From Paenibacillus thermotolerans (GTDB lineage: Bacteria > Bacillota > Bacilli > Paenibacillales > YIM-B00363), in assembly GCF_028745515.1 (NCBI RefSeq), contig NZ_JAQZSG010000026.1:18396-82395 (forward strand): a stretch of DNA of 64,000 bases. The letters are read 5' to 3'. The notes under the pieces are model-generated. The model had not been told where the DNA came from and did not search any database. It worked only from the letters and a program-made list of their open reading frames with translations. A program made the translations under genes and the position numbers. Shown here one piece after another: positions 44,791-53,294 of this stretch; positions within the stretch are counted from its first letter, which is position 1, and each line of letters begins with the position of its first letter.

Positions 44791-46100
44791 GGAAGGAAGC
44801 CTTGAAGGTAGCCGTCATCGGCGGGGGATCCTCGTACACGCCTGAACTGATTGAGGGAATCATTAAACGTTATCATGAGCTTCCGATAAGAGAGTTGTAC
44901 TTGGTAGATGTCGAAGAAGGCCGCGAAAAGCTTGAGATCGTCGGCGCGCTTGCCAAGCGCATGATCGAGAAGGCCGGCTTGCCGATCGATCTACACCTTA
45001 CCCTGGATCGGAGAGAGGCGATTTCCGGCGCGGATTTTGTCACGACGCAGATGCGCGTCGGCTTGCTTGAAGCCCGATCCAGAGACGAGAAAATTCCATT
45101 GCGTTACGATTGCATCGGCCAAGAGACTACAGGTGCGGGGGGCTTAGCCAAAGCGCTGCGCACGGTTCCCGTGATTCTTGATATATGCAAAGACATCGAG
45201 GAATTGGCGCCGAACGCATTTTTGCTGAATTTTACGAATCCGGCGGGCATTGTTACGGAAGCGGTGCTGAAGCATACGAACGTTCGCACGATCGGTCTTT
45301 GCAATCTTCCGATCGGAACGAGAATGCAGATCGCTAGATTGTGCGACGTGGACGTATCCAAGGTTTATATCGAGATGGCGGGCATCAACCATTTGAATTG
45401 GACTACGAGGGTGTTGGTGGACGGAATCGACATTACCTCCAGTATTATCAATAAAGCGGCCGGCGCTTCCGGTCTTACGATGAAAAATATACCAGACTTC
45501 GGCTGGGATGCGGAATTCCTTCAGTCGCTGGGCGCTTTGCCTTGCAGCTATCATCGATACTTTTATATGAAGGATCAAATGCTGGCCGAGCAAAAGAAGC
45601 AGCTGGAAAACGGAACGACGCGCGCCGATACGGTAAAGAAGGTGGAAGCGGAGCTGTTCGAGCTTTATAAGCAGCCGGAATTGAACGTGAAGCCTCCGCA
45701 GCTGGAAAAACGCGGGGGAGCTTATTATTCGGAAGTCGCCATGAATCTCATTTCTTCCATATATAACGATAAAAAAGATATCCAAACGGTTAATGTAAGA
45801 AACAACGGAATCATCGCTTGCTTGCCGGATGACGTTTCTATTGAAGTAAATAGCGTAATCGGCGCTGACGGCGCGACTCCGCTTCAAATCAAGTCACCGA
45901 TCGGCCCGGAAATCCGGGGACTGCTTCAGGTTGTCAAAGCATACGAAGAGCTGACGGTGAAGGCGGCCGTTTACGGCGATACCCATGCTGCGCTTCAAGC
46001 CCTAACGATTCATCCGTTGGTAGGCTCGGCTGCTTTGGCTCAGAATATATTGCGCGACATTTTGCAAGAAAATAAACGATACCTTCCTCAGTTTCAATAA
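44787..46100 (+). CDS. GH4 glycosidase, 6-phospho-beta-glucosidase type
   Basis: This 437-residue family GH4 enzyme is an NAD+- and Mn2+-dependent glycosidase working by redox-assisted elimination. The NAD site is VAVIGGGSSYTPELIEG (8-24). Metal and specificity loops are NFTNPAG, GLCNLPIG and EMAGINHLNW. GH4 members divide by the residues after the metal Cys: CN-x-P marks 6-phospho-beta-glucosidases, CH-x alpha types. Here it is CNLP, so the beta-phospho group is favoured. Start ATG 44787 overlaps the kinase stop, and the transporter follows 14 bp later. The length matches LicH/CelF. Confidence 0.88.
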   Translation: MRKEALKVAVIGGGSSYTPELIEGIIKRYHELPIRELYLVDVEEGREKLEIVGALAKRMIEKAGLPIDLHLTLDRREAISGADFVTTQMRVGLLEARSRDEKIPLRYDCIGQETTGAGGLAKALRTVPVILDICKDIEELAPNAFLLNFTNPAGIVTEAVLKHTNVRTIGLCNLPIGTRMQIARLCDVDVSKVYIEMAGINHLNWTTRVLVDGIDITSSIINKAAGASGLTMKNIPDFGWDAEFLQSLGALPCSYHRYFYMKDQMLAEQKKQLENGTTRADTVKKVEAELFELYKQPELNVKPPQLEKRGGAYYSEVAMNLISSIYNDKKDIQTVNVRNNGIIACLPDDVSIEVNSVIGADGATPLQIKSPIGPEIRGLLQVVKAYEELTVKAAVYGDTHAALQALTIHPLVGSAALAQNILRDILQENKRYLPQFQ

Positions 46101-46114
46101 ACAGGCGCACCTTA

Positions 46115-47284
46115 ATGAGGATTAAGATCTCCGTATTTTATTTGCTGTTGTATCTCGGTATGGGCGCCGTTTCGCCTTTTATGAGCTTGTTTCTGGACGA
46201 ACAAGGGTTCAATGGAAGCGAAATCGGAATCATTCTCGCGGCGGGTTCGTTGACCGGCATTGTGGCGCAGCCGATTTTCGGGCTGATTAACGATGCTTCG
46301 AAGGATTACAGGACGCTGCTGAAAGTATCGACTCTTTTATCGGCGTTCGCGGTATTCGGTTTTTTCTTCAGTCATAGCTTTTGGCCGATCATCGTCACCG
46401 CTATTATTTTTTCATTCATAAATACGCCTACGGCTCCGATAGTGGATGCGTTCGCCGTTGAGAAAGCGCCGGCATTCGGGTTTTCCTACGGTCAGGTTCG
46501 CGTTTGGGGAGCGATAGGCTTCGCGCTTATTACGGTGATTGCCGGATATGCTTTGAGCAGCGTCGGCTACAAGTATATGTTTCTGGCGTACGCGTTTTTT
46601 GCAATCTTCATGTTTGCGATGATTTTTTCGTTTCCCCGAATCGATCGGCCGAAGCGCCCCTCTGTCTTTGGCAGAGAGGTGCTCGGCGCGGTGTTCACGA
46701 ATTGGCGGTTTGTCCTGTTCGTGGCCATATGTTTGCTGATTTCGATAAGTGTTACGATGAATTTTAGCTATTTGCCGATTTACTTTCAAAAATTGCATTA
46801 TCCCGTTGACCTGGTCGGCTGGAACTTCACCATTGCCGCGGTTGTAGAAATTCCATTGTTTTTGTTTTCGACATATGTCATTCGGCGCATCGGGCTGTTT
46901 CCGATGCTGGCGATCGGGACGTGCGCTTACGCCGTGAAGTACACCGTCATGGGGTTTACTCCGCCGCTTGGCGCGGTGCTTGCATTGCAGGCATTGGATG
47001 GAGTGGCGTTTGCCTTTTATTTTACGGCGGCCGTAGAAATTGTGAACCGGATGGCCCCCGATAACGGAAAGGCCACCGCTCAGTCCGTATTTGCCGCGGC
47101 CGGCGGAATCGCGGGAATTGCCGCGAATGCGGCGGGGGGAGCGATCATCGACACCCAAGGGCCGCAGTTTCTTTTCTTGCTTATGGGGGGCATTAGCTTC
47201 TTTGCTACGCTGCTATTCATCTTATTTCCAAGAAAGCATGTTCAGCGGGATACAGACTATGCTATAACCGGCTCGAATGGATAA
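46115..47284 (+). CDS. MFS sugar transporter, LacY/nucleoside-symporter-like
   Basis: This 389-residue transporter with 12 predicted membrane segments belongs to the MFS_1-like/LacY:H+ symporter group. The N terminus FYLLLYLGMGAVSPFMSLFLDEQG is typical of oligosaccharide or amino-sugar symporters of this branch. The loop PTAPIVDAFAV (residues 107-117) carries the D that LacY relatives use. Also seen are GQVRVWGAIGFA and ALDGVAFAFYF. It is last in the operon, so it probably brings in the unphosphorylated glycoside that the BadF-type kinase and GH4 enzyme then process. ATG 46115 lies 14 bp after the GH4 stop; the ribosome site is weak (AATGAGG region). Confidence 0.82.
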   Translation: MRIKISVFYLLLYLGMGAVSPFMSLFLDEQGFNGSEIGIILAAGSLTGIVAQPIFGLINDASKDYRTLLKVSTLLSAFAVFGFFFSHSFWPIIVTAIIFSFINTPTAPIVDAFAVEKAPAFGFSYGQVRVWGAIGFALITVIAGYALSSVGYKYMFLAYAFFAIFMFAMIFSFPRIDRPKRPSVFGREVLGAVFTNWRFVLFVAICLLISISVTMNFSYLPIYFQKLHYPVDLVGWNFTIAAVVEIPLFLFSTYVIRRIGLFPMLAIGTCAYAVKYTVMGFTPPLGAVLALQALDGVAFAFYFTAAVEIVNRMAPDNGKATAQSVFAAAGGIAGIAANAAGGAIIDTQGPQFLFLLMGGISFFATLLFILFPRKHVQRDTDYAITGSNG

Positions 47285-47308
47285 AAAGAAAAGAGGTTAC
47301 GGACGATG

Positions 47309-47345
47309 TAAGTCCCTGGTTTCTCCGAAAAACAGGGACTTATTT
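47309..47345. terminator. terminator between the MFS and GntR genes
   Basis: Perfect 10-bp stem TAAGTCCCTG/CAGGGACTTA with a 14-base loop, followed by TTTGTTTT. Confidence 0.8.
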
Positions 47346-47377
47346 GTTTTCAACCGGGGTTTGGAATTGCCTTGGGG

Positions 47378-48106
47378 TTATAATTGATAATTTCTTTCGA
47401 TTACAAATTTGGAGCGGTCTCCCCTGAAATATCCGTAGCTATATTCGATAGGAACTTCATCGGCAGTATATGCAGTCGTCTCCAAGTAGAAGGCGGGGGT
47501 TCCTTCCGGAATGTTAAGGTAATTCGAAGTCATTTGATCCGTAAGAACAGGCTCGACATACTCAACCGTACGCTTTACGGGAAATTGAAACTTCGTTCGG
47601 AGGAGCTTGTACAGCGATCCTTCGCAATCTTCATGTTGCAAGCCCGGGGTAAATTTCCAAGGCAGAAACGAGACCTCGTAAGCCAAAGGCTCGTTATCGG
47701 CATAACGCACTCTCAACAGTTTATTGACCGGGTCTTTTTCGGCAATTTGCAATGAAGCGGCCAACGCCGGAGTAGCGGGAATCACCATCAAATCCAATAC
47801 TCGCGTTTCAGGTCGAAGTCCTTGGTCCAGCATTTGCTCCGCAAAGCCCTTTTCCAGCGATGTTATAGAATGGTGCACCTTCGGTTTCGAAACGAAAGTG
47901 CCCTTCCCTTGCACCCGGTGAATTCTTCCCTCGAGCGCTAATTGCTGCAGCGCCAATCGGATCGTCGTGCGGCTTACGTCAAATTGCTTGCATAGCTCCG
48001 ATTCCGTCGGGAGCTGCTCCCCGATCGGGTATTTGCCTGATTTGATCATCTCTAAAATTTTGTCCTTAACTACGTTGTAAAGGGCAATTCCCGACTTTTC
48101 CTCCAT
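47378..48106 (-). CDS. GntR-family regulator, HutC/UTRA subgroup
   Basis: This 242-residue regulator has a winged HTH at about 8-72 (LYNVVKDKILEMIKSG, LPTESELCKQFDVSRTTIRLALQQL, GRIHRVQGKGTFVS) and a UTRA ligand-binding domain at about 90-238 (VNKLLRVRYADNEPLAYEVSFLP, YLNIPEGTPAFYLETTAY, YFRGDRSKFVIE). UTRA domains often bind sugar phosphates. It is convergent with the PLP-RidA-kinase-GH4-MFS operon. Its own upstream region and that operon's promoter share the same double palindrome, so it probably represses both, released by a phospho-sugar. A normal-length protein. Confidence 0.9.
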   Translation of the reverse strand: MEEKSGIALYNVVKDKILEMIKSGKYPIGEQLPTESELCKQFDVSRTTIRLALQQLALEGRIHRVQGKGTFVSKPKVHHSITSLEKGFAEQMLDQGLRPETRVLDLMVIPATPALAASLQIAEKDPVNKLLRVRYADNEPLAYEVSFLPWKFTPGLQHEDCEGSLYKLLRTKFQFPVKRTVEYVEPVLTDQMTSNYLNIPEGTPAFYLETTAYTADEVPIEYSYGYFRGDRSKFVIERNYQL

Positions 48107-48148
48107 TACTGCAGATGCTCCCCCTAAATACGTTGTTTATTGTCGAAA

Positions 48149-48184
48149 ATGTTATTACAAATAATCATATTATTGTAATGACAA
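48149..48184. promoter_or_regulatory. GntR double operator, autoregulatory copy
   Basis: ATGTTATTACAA (48149-48160) and TTATTGTAATGACAA (48170-48184) align with the two sites at 42072-42083 and 42092-42106 with nearly the same spacing and only a few changes. It lies 43 bp upstream of the GntR gene. Confidence 0.6.
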
Positions 48185-48237
48185 GTGGTCAAGAAACTAT
48201 AAGATGAACATAGTAAATTGACGGAAGGTTTAAAAGG

Positions 48238-48262
48238 TAATAACATTATATCAATGTTATTA
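48238..48262. promoter_or_regulatory. GntR-like operator before the dehydrogenase gene
   Basis: Perfect 10-bp arms TAATAACATT/AATGTTATTA separated by 5 bases. Each arm contains the AATGTTATTA core of the GntR site at 48149. It sits 67 bp before the dehydrogenase start. Confidence 0.5.
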
Positions 48263-48328
48263 TGTAATTAATTGGAAATATAAACTCGTGAAGTCCACGC
48301 CGCAAATTGTCCGGGAGAGTGAATAGCC

Positions 48329-49333
48329 GTGAACTATCGTTGGAAAATTGTCGTAACCGATTATGAATACCCTGATTTGAGCTATGAAGAAGCGGTATTT
48401 GCCGATTTAGGCGAAGGAGCTTTTGAATTTGTGAAAGTACAGTGCCGTACGGAAGAGGAAGTGATTGCAGCTGCGGCTAATGCGGATGCGTTGATGAGCC
48501 AGTATGCGCCCATCGGTTCCCGTGTGATTAAACGGCTGGAAAGGTGTAAAGTCATTTCCCGATACGGAGTCGGGTACGATGTAGTTGATGTAGAAAGCGC
48601 GACGGCAAAAGGCATATGTGTGGCAAATGTGCCGGATTACTGCATGGATGAGGTTTCCGATCACACGCTAGCGCTTCTATTGGCTTGGAATCGTAAAATT
48701 CCCCAATACAATCGGCATATAAGGGACGGCCATTGGAATTATAAAGCGGAAACCCCGATTACTCGAATTAGAGGTCAAAAGCTAGGCTTGATCGGCTTCG
48801 GGCGCATTCCAAGGGCGGTTGCCTCGAAGGCTCGCGCTTTCGGATTTGAGGTGCTGGTGTACGACCCATTTGTAAGCAGTGATATTGTACGTCAGTCCGG
48901 ATGCGAAATGGCGGAGCTCGAGCAACTTATGCGGGAATCCGATTTCGTATCTGTACATACACCTCTAAACAATCATACGCGAGGTTTTATGAACGCAGGC
49001 TTGCTTCGGTGCATGAAGAAAACGGCGTTCTTGATCAACACCTCGCGCGGCCCGATTGTCAACGAGGACGATTTAGTGAGGGCATTACAAGAAGGATGGT
49101 TGGCAGGCGCGGCACTTGATGTGATTGAACAGGAGCCGATACGACCCGGTCACCCGTTTCTGACAATGGATAACGTAATCCTGACTCCTCATGTTGCATG
49201 GTACTCCGAGCAATCTCAGGCGGAGCTGCGAACAAAATGCGCAACAAACGTGCTGCAGGTGTTACAGGGGTATTACCCGACTTATTTAGTAAATCCGGAA
49301 GTAAAACAAAGAACGGAACTGGAAGAAATTTGA
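48329..49333 (+). CDS. D-2-hydroxyacid dehydrogenase, CtBP-like
   Basis: This 334-residue NAD(H)-dependent dehydrogenase reduces 2-keto acids to D-2-hydroxyacids or the reverse. The Rossmann core begins LGLIGFGRIPRAVASKA (the second Gly is followed by R-I-P, a CtBP-like variant). Catalytic residues are R in INTSRGPIVNE, E in ALDVIEQEP and H in TPHVAWYSEQSQAEL. That last stretch, with a Trp before Tyr, marks the C-terminal-binding-protein-like group. The start is GTG 48329 after GGGAGAG. Divergent from GntR with an operator-like palindrome between. Substrate unknown; glyoxylate, hydroxypyruvate or a sugar-acid-derived keto acid are options. Confidence 0.88.
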   Translation: MNYRWKIVVTDYEYPDLSYEEAVFADLGEGAFEFVKVQCRTEEEVIAAAANADALMSQYAPIGSRVIKRLERCKVISRYGVGYDVVDVESATAKGICVANVPDYCMDEVSDHTLALLLAWNRKIPQYNRHIRDGHWNYKAETPITRIRGQKLGLIGFGRIPRAVASKARAFGFEVLVYDPFVSSDIVRQSGCEMAELEQLMRESDFVSVHTPLNNHTRGFMNAGLLRCMKKTAFLINTSRGPIVNEDDLVRALQEGWLAGAALDVIEQEPIRPGHPFLTMDNVILTPHVAWYSEQSQAELRTKCATNVLQVLQGYYPTYLVNPEVKQRTELEEI

Positions 49334-49439
49334 CGCTTTTGAGAATTGACGCGAAGAGCGGAAGCCGCAAATCGGGAGGATGTAACAGATTTATGGTAAA
49401 CTTCTATTCAAGAAGTATAGCAAGTAAGGAGTGGAGCAG

Positions 49440-50207
49440 TTGTTTGCTGAACAGCGGCATCAAATCATTATTCAGAAACTGAATCAGGACAAATCGATCC
49501 GAGCGTCGGAGCTAATGGAGTATTTCGGAGTTTCGTTCGAGACGATCAGACGAGACCTCGAATATTTGGAGAGCGAAGGCTACCTGCGGCGGGTGCACGG
49601 CGGAGCGATTTTGAAGGAGCCGGACTACAGCCGGGAAATTCCCTTGCCGATCCGCGAATCCATATATTTGGAAGAGAAGGCGGAGCTGGCCCGAATTGCT
49701 GTTCGCTATGTGACCGAAGGGATGTCCGTCGCGCTTGACGCAAGTACGACCAACACCCAGATCGCGAAGGAACTGAAGATGAAGTTCGAACGCTTGACGG
49801 TCATTACGAACTCGCTTCCGATCGTGAACGAATTCATATCGATGCCGGGGTACACGCTCATTATGACCGGGGGCGTTATTCGCCAAGAAGAGCAAAGTAT
49901 TATCGGCGATTTGGCGGAAGAGTTTGCGTCGCGCTTTCATGCGGATTTGTTTTTTATGAGTATGAGCGGGGTTACGTTAGAAGCGGGCATTACGGATAAC
50001 GCGATCGGCGAAGTTCAAGTGAAAAAAATTATGCACGCAAACGCCAAGCGATCCATCGCCCTTGCAGACAGCAGCAAGTTCGGACAAAATTCGTTAATCA
50101 AAGTATGCGGCGTAACGGAAGTCGAACGGTTTGTAACGGATTCGAAAATCGACCGGGAGCTTGTCGAGCAATTCGGCAAGAGCGGGGTCGAAATCGTATA
50201 CCGATAA
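49440..50207 (+). CDS. DeoR-family transcriptional regulator
   Basis: This 255-residue repressor has an N-terminal DeoR HTH: FAEQRHQIIIQKLNQDKSI, ASELMEYFGVSFETIRRDLEYLE and GYLRRVHGGAI (parts). The C-terminal sugar-phosphate-sensor domain (about 75-250) has the isomerase-like fold with SVALDASTTN, IMTGGVIRQEEQS, and MSMSGVTLEAGITD. TTG 49440 is preferred: AAGGAG lies 8 bases upstream and the protein then starts MFAEQRHQ as is usual; GTG 49431 falls in the ribosome site. It follows the dehydrogenase by 106 bp and has its own terminator. Probable effector: a phosphorylated sugar. Target genes are not evident. Confidence 0.88.
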   Translation: MFAEQRHQIIIQKLNQDKSIRASELMEYFGVSFETIRRDLEYLESEGYLRRVHGGAILKEPDYSREIPLPIRESIYLEEKAELARIAVRYVTEGMSVALDASTTNTQIAKELKMKFERLTVITNSLPIVNEFISMPGYTLIMTGGVIRQEEQSIIGDLAEEFASRFHADLFFMSMSGVTLEAGITDNAIGEVQVKKIMHANAKRSIALADSSKFGQNSLIKVCGVTEVERFVTDSKIDRELVEQFGKSGVEIVYR

Positions 50208-50223
50208 TATCAATAAATGAAAC

Positions 50224-50259
50224 GATTCTAGGTTACCACGAACCTGGGATCTTTTTTTT
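50224..50259 (+). terminator. terminator after the DeoR gene
   Basis: Stem GATTCTAGGTT / AACCTGGGATC with some G-T pairs, followed by eight T residues. Confidence 0.75.
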
Positions 50260-50354
50260 GTATTCTCGGATGTGTTTGGTTTTATTATATTGCGTTTATG
50301 TGTATTTGCGTGTTATTATGTTCCGGTAATCAAGGGAGAAGGTGTTTATCATAC

Positions 50355-51209
50355 ATGATCGTAATTCCTCTAATTCTTGTGTTATGCTCCGGGTTGGCGC
50401 ATGCCGTATGGAACATGCTGGCTAAGAAGAGCACGGATAAACCGGTATTCCTATGGGCGATGTATCTGCCGACTACGCTTGCGCTCATTCCGGCTTTGGT
50501 CAACGAATTGTCGCGAATCCAGCTGACGGCTCAAGGATGGCTCACCATAGGTTTGTCATTGGCAATGCAAGCCGTATATTCGGCGCTGCTTGCCTATACC
50601 TATAAAGCAGGCGATTTATCGCAGGTGTATCCGATTATGCGGGGATTGCCCACCTTGCTTATACCGGTTTTTGGCGTTGTGCTTTTAGGTGAAAAGCTAC
50701 CGCTATGGGGATGGCTCGGGATCGGCTGTATGCTTATAGGGTTTCTCGTTATGATCGGGCGCGTTCCGGGGAGGGAGCATCGCAAGGGGGATCTAAAACC
50801 GGTGCTGCTTGCGCTGGGTGTTGGACTTTGCATAACGACTTATACGTTAATAGACAAAGTGAATTTGCAGCACCTGTCTCCCTTGGCGCTGCTTGAAGTG
50901 ACGAATATCGGCTTCATGCTGGGGCTTACGCCATCCGCACTGCATGTTGACCGGTTGAAACGTGTCGTTCGTACTCATCTCAATATTTTATGGATCGGGT
51001 CGATCCTATCTCCGGGCTCATACTTATTGTTTTTATTCGCTGCGAGAAATACCGATGTTTCTATGGTTGCTCCGATGCGCGAGGTCGGAATCGTATTCGG
51101 TACGCTGCTCGGTTTTTTCGTGCTGAAGGAGTCGCAAGGCTACAGAAGAATTGCGGCCTCGGTCGCTGTCGTGCTAGGCATTATGATGATCGCGACTTCC
51201 GGGCATTAA
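50355..51209 (+). CDS. EamA-family (DMT) transporter
   Basis: This 284-residue membrane protein has ten hydrophobic segments arranged as two EamA halves. The first half contains SGLAHAVWNMLAKKS and AYTYKAGDLSQVYPIMRGLPTLLIPVFGVVLLGEKL; the second SLAP-like TNIGFMLGLTP and APMREVGIVFGTLLGFFVLKES (partial quotes). The conserved Pro-Ile-Met-Arg and Pro-Met-Arg-Glu turns near the ends of each half are typical. ATG 50355 follows GGGAGAAGGTG. Family members export or import amino acids, purines or sugars. The tandem phosphoesterases follow 38 bp later and may be cotranscribed. The substrate is unknown. Confidence 0.82.
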   Translation: MIVIPLILVLCSGLAHAVWNMLAKKSTDKPVFLWAMYLPTTLALIPALVNELSRIQLTAQGWLTIGLSLAMQAVYSALLAYTYKAGDLSQVYPIMRGLPTLLIPVFGVVLLGEKLPLWGWLGIGCMLIGFLVMIGRVPGREHRKGDLKPVLLALGVGLCITTYTLIDKVNLQHLSPLALLEVTNIGFMLGLTPSALHVDRLKRVVRTHLNILWIGSILSPGSYLLFLFAARNTDVSMVAPMREVGIVFGTLLGFFVLKESQGYRRIAASVAVVLGIMMIATSGH

Positions 51210-51247
51210 CTTTTGTGAGAAATGTGTGACAAAGGGGCGGGTATACG

Positions 51248-52210
51248 TTGGATAAGAAGCTGAAGTTTCGTGAGGACGGAACGTTCGTCATCGTACAATT
51301 TTCCGATGTGGAGTTTATTGACGCTGAGGACTGGGATCCGGAGACGCCGCTTCTCGATGCGACGACAAAGGCGACGATGGAACGGATCATCGCGATGGAG
51401 CAGCCGGATCTTGTTGTGTTCGCGGGCGACGTGACGGCAAGCGCACGAAGCAAAGACCCGCTTCAATCGTTCCGCAGCGCGGTCGCTGTCGCTGAAGAAG
51501 GACGCGTTCCTTGGGCGGCGGTGTTCGGCAATCATGATTCGGAAGGAAGCGTGCCGCGAAAGAGAATGCACGAGGAGCAGCTGCTTCATGAGTTTTGCGT
51601 TGCCAAAGCGGATCCTGACGGGGTGAGCGGAGCGGGAAACTATGTGCTGACGGTTGACGATCCGATGGGGAAGCCGGCGGCTTCGTTGTTTTTCCTGGAC
51701 AGCGGCGACTACTCGCAGATTGCTGCAGTGGGCGGGTACGACTGGATTCGGCGCGATCAGATCGATTGGTACGTATCCGAATCTCGTCGATTGGCCGAAC
51801 GGAATGGGGGGACACCGCTGCCTGCGCTGGCGTTTTTCCATATACCGCTGCCGGAATACCATGAGGTGTGGAAGACGAAAGTGTGCGAGGGCCATTGCAA
51901 CGAATGGATCAGCTCGCCGGTGGTGAATTCCGGCTTGTTTGCCGCAATGGTGGAAATGGGCGATGTTATGGGCACTTTCGTCGGTCACGACCATGCGAAC
52001 GATTATTGCGGGACTTTGCACGGCATCCGTCTTTGCTACGGGCGGTCTACTCGTTATGTCAGTTATGTGGACGGTGTGCGTAAGGACAAGTTTCCGACAG
52101 GCGCAAGAGTCATTCGATTGCAAGCGGGCGAGCGACAGTTCGAGACGTGGATCCGCCAGAGCGACGGACTTGTCGCGGATTTACCCGTTCATGAGCCGGA
52201 AGTTCGGTAA
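51248..52210 (+). CDS. metallophosphoesterase with altered metal motif, tandem copy 1
   Basis: This is a 320-residue calcineurin-like phosphoesterase of the YkuE/purple-acid-phosphatase-like type. Motifs in order: D-x-H block here reading FSDVEF, GD in FAGDVTA, GNHD in VFGNHDSEG, H in FFHIPLPEY, and GHDH in VGHDHANDY. The His of motif I (D-x-H) is replaced by Glu, whereas the neighbouring copy keeps FTDVHW. Glu may still bind metal, or this copy may have lost activity. About half of the residues match copy 2 by eye, so the pair arose by tandem duplication. TTG 51248 follows AAAGGGGCGGG. No signal peptide is present, so the protein is cytoplasmic. Confidence 0.85.
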   Translation: MDKKLKFREDGTFVIVQFSDVEFIDAEDWDPETPLLDATTKATMERIIAMEQPDLVVFAGDVTASARSKDPLQSFRSAVAVAEEGRVPWAAVFGNHDSEGSVPRKRMHEEQLLHEFCVAKADPDGVSGAGNYVLTVDDPMGKPAASLFFLDSGDYSQIAAVGGYDWIRRDQIDWYVSESRRLAERNGGTPLPALAFFHIPLPEYHEVWKTKVCEGHCNEWISSPVVNSGLFAAMVEMGDVMGTFVGHDHANDYCGTLHGIRLCYGRSTRYVSYVDGVRKDKFPTGARVIRLQAGERQFETWIRQSDGLVADLPVHEPEVR

Positions 52211-52259
52211 GACTGACGTGGTGACGATAAACCAATTGATATAGAGAGGAAAACCGAGG

Positions 52260-53180
52260 ATGAATAATGAATTGCGCTTCAGGGAAGACGGAACCTTCAC
52301 AATCGTGCAGTTTACGGATGTGCACTGGCAGAACGGGGAAGAGCCCGATCTGCGGACACGCGCACTGATGCAACGCGTTCTGGAAGAGGAATCGCCGGAT
52401 TTGATCGTATTTACGGGAGACGTGATTTACAGCATCGACTGCAAGGAGCCTGAACAGTCGCTTCGCGAAGCGGTTTCAGCCGCCGCTCAAAGCGGTATCC
52501 CCTGGGCAGCCGTATTCGGCAATCACGACTCCGAAAGCAATGTGACAAGGGAACGGCTGATGGAAGTTTTGAGTGAGTTCGAGAACTGCTTGACGAAGCA
52601 TACTCCGAACGTCGGCGGCTTCGGTAATTTCGTATTGCAGGTTTCGAGCCAAGACGGGAGGACGGGTGCCGCGCTTTATTTTCTGGACAGCCGTGAATAT
52701 TCGACGCTAGCCGCAGTAGAAGGCTACGGTTGGGTGAGCAGAGATCAGATCGATTGGTACGCTGCGGAATCTCGCAAGCTGACGGAGCTTAACGGAGGAG
52801 CGCCGCTGCCGGCTTTGGCTTTTTTCCACATTCCGCTTCCGGAGTATGACGCCGTTTGGGAACTCGGCGGCTGTATCGGACACAAATACGAGAGTGTGTG
52901 CTGCCCAAAGCTGAACACGGGATTGTTTGCCGCTATGGTCGAGATGGGCGATGTCATGGGGACGTTTGCCGGCCACGATCATATCAACGATTATTGGGGG
53001 GCGTTGCACGGCATACGGCTGGCCTACGGACGCGCCACCGGATACAACACGTACGGCAAGGAAGGGTTCCCTCGGGGCGCGCGCGTCATCCGGCTGACGG
53101 AGGGCAAGCGCGACTTCGAGTCGTGGCTCCGGCTGGACGACGGCAGTGTCGATTATCAAAATACTCGCATGAATGACTAA
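52260..53180 (+). CDS. metallophosphoesterase, tandem copy 2
   Basis: This is a 306-residue calcineurin-like phosphoesterase with all motifs intact: D-x-H in QFTDVHWQNGE, GD in FTGDVIYS, GNHD in VFGNHDSES, H in FFHIPLPEY and GHDH in AGHDHINDY. It lies 49 bp after copy 1, ATG 52260 after AGAGAGGAAAACCGAGG. The absence of membrane or signal segments suggests a cytosolic phosphomonoesterase or phosphodiesterase. Beside a GH31 enzyme and a DeoR regulator, a phosphorylated sugar is one possible substrate, but this is only context. Confidence 0.88.
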   Translation: MNNELRFREDGTFTIVQFTDVHWQNGEEPDLRTRALMQRVLEEESPDLIVFTGDVIYSIDCKEPEQSLREAVSAAAQSGIPWAAVFGNHDSESNVTRERLMEVLSEFENCLTKHTPNVGGFGNFVLQVSSQDGRTGAALYFLDSREYSTLAAVEGYGWVSRDQIDWYAAESRKLTELNGGAPLPALAFFHIPLPEYDAVWELGGCIGHKYESVCCPKLNTGLFAAMVEMGDVMGTFAGHDHINDYWGALHGIRLAYGRATGYNTYGKEGFPRGARVIRLTEGKRDFESWLRLDDGSVDYQNTRMND

Positions 53181-53206
53181 CTTTGTCCTGTCTGCAAATC
53201 AGTGTT

Positions 53207-53240
53207 GCTCCCCTTACTTTATAAGGGGAGCTTTGATTTC
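53207..53240 (+). terminator. terminator after the phosphoesterase pair
   Basis: Perfect 10-bp stem GCTCCCCTTA/TAAGGGGAGC with loop CTTTA, followed by TTTGATTT. Confidence 0.75.
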
Positions 53241-53294
53241 TCTCGAAGGTGGAGCAGTTTTGTCAAGAGATGAACCTTATCTACGGAGGATGTA

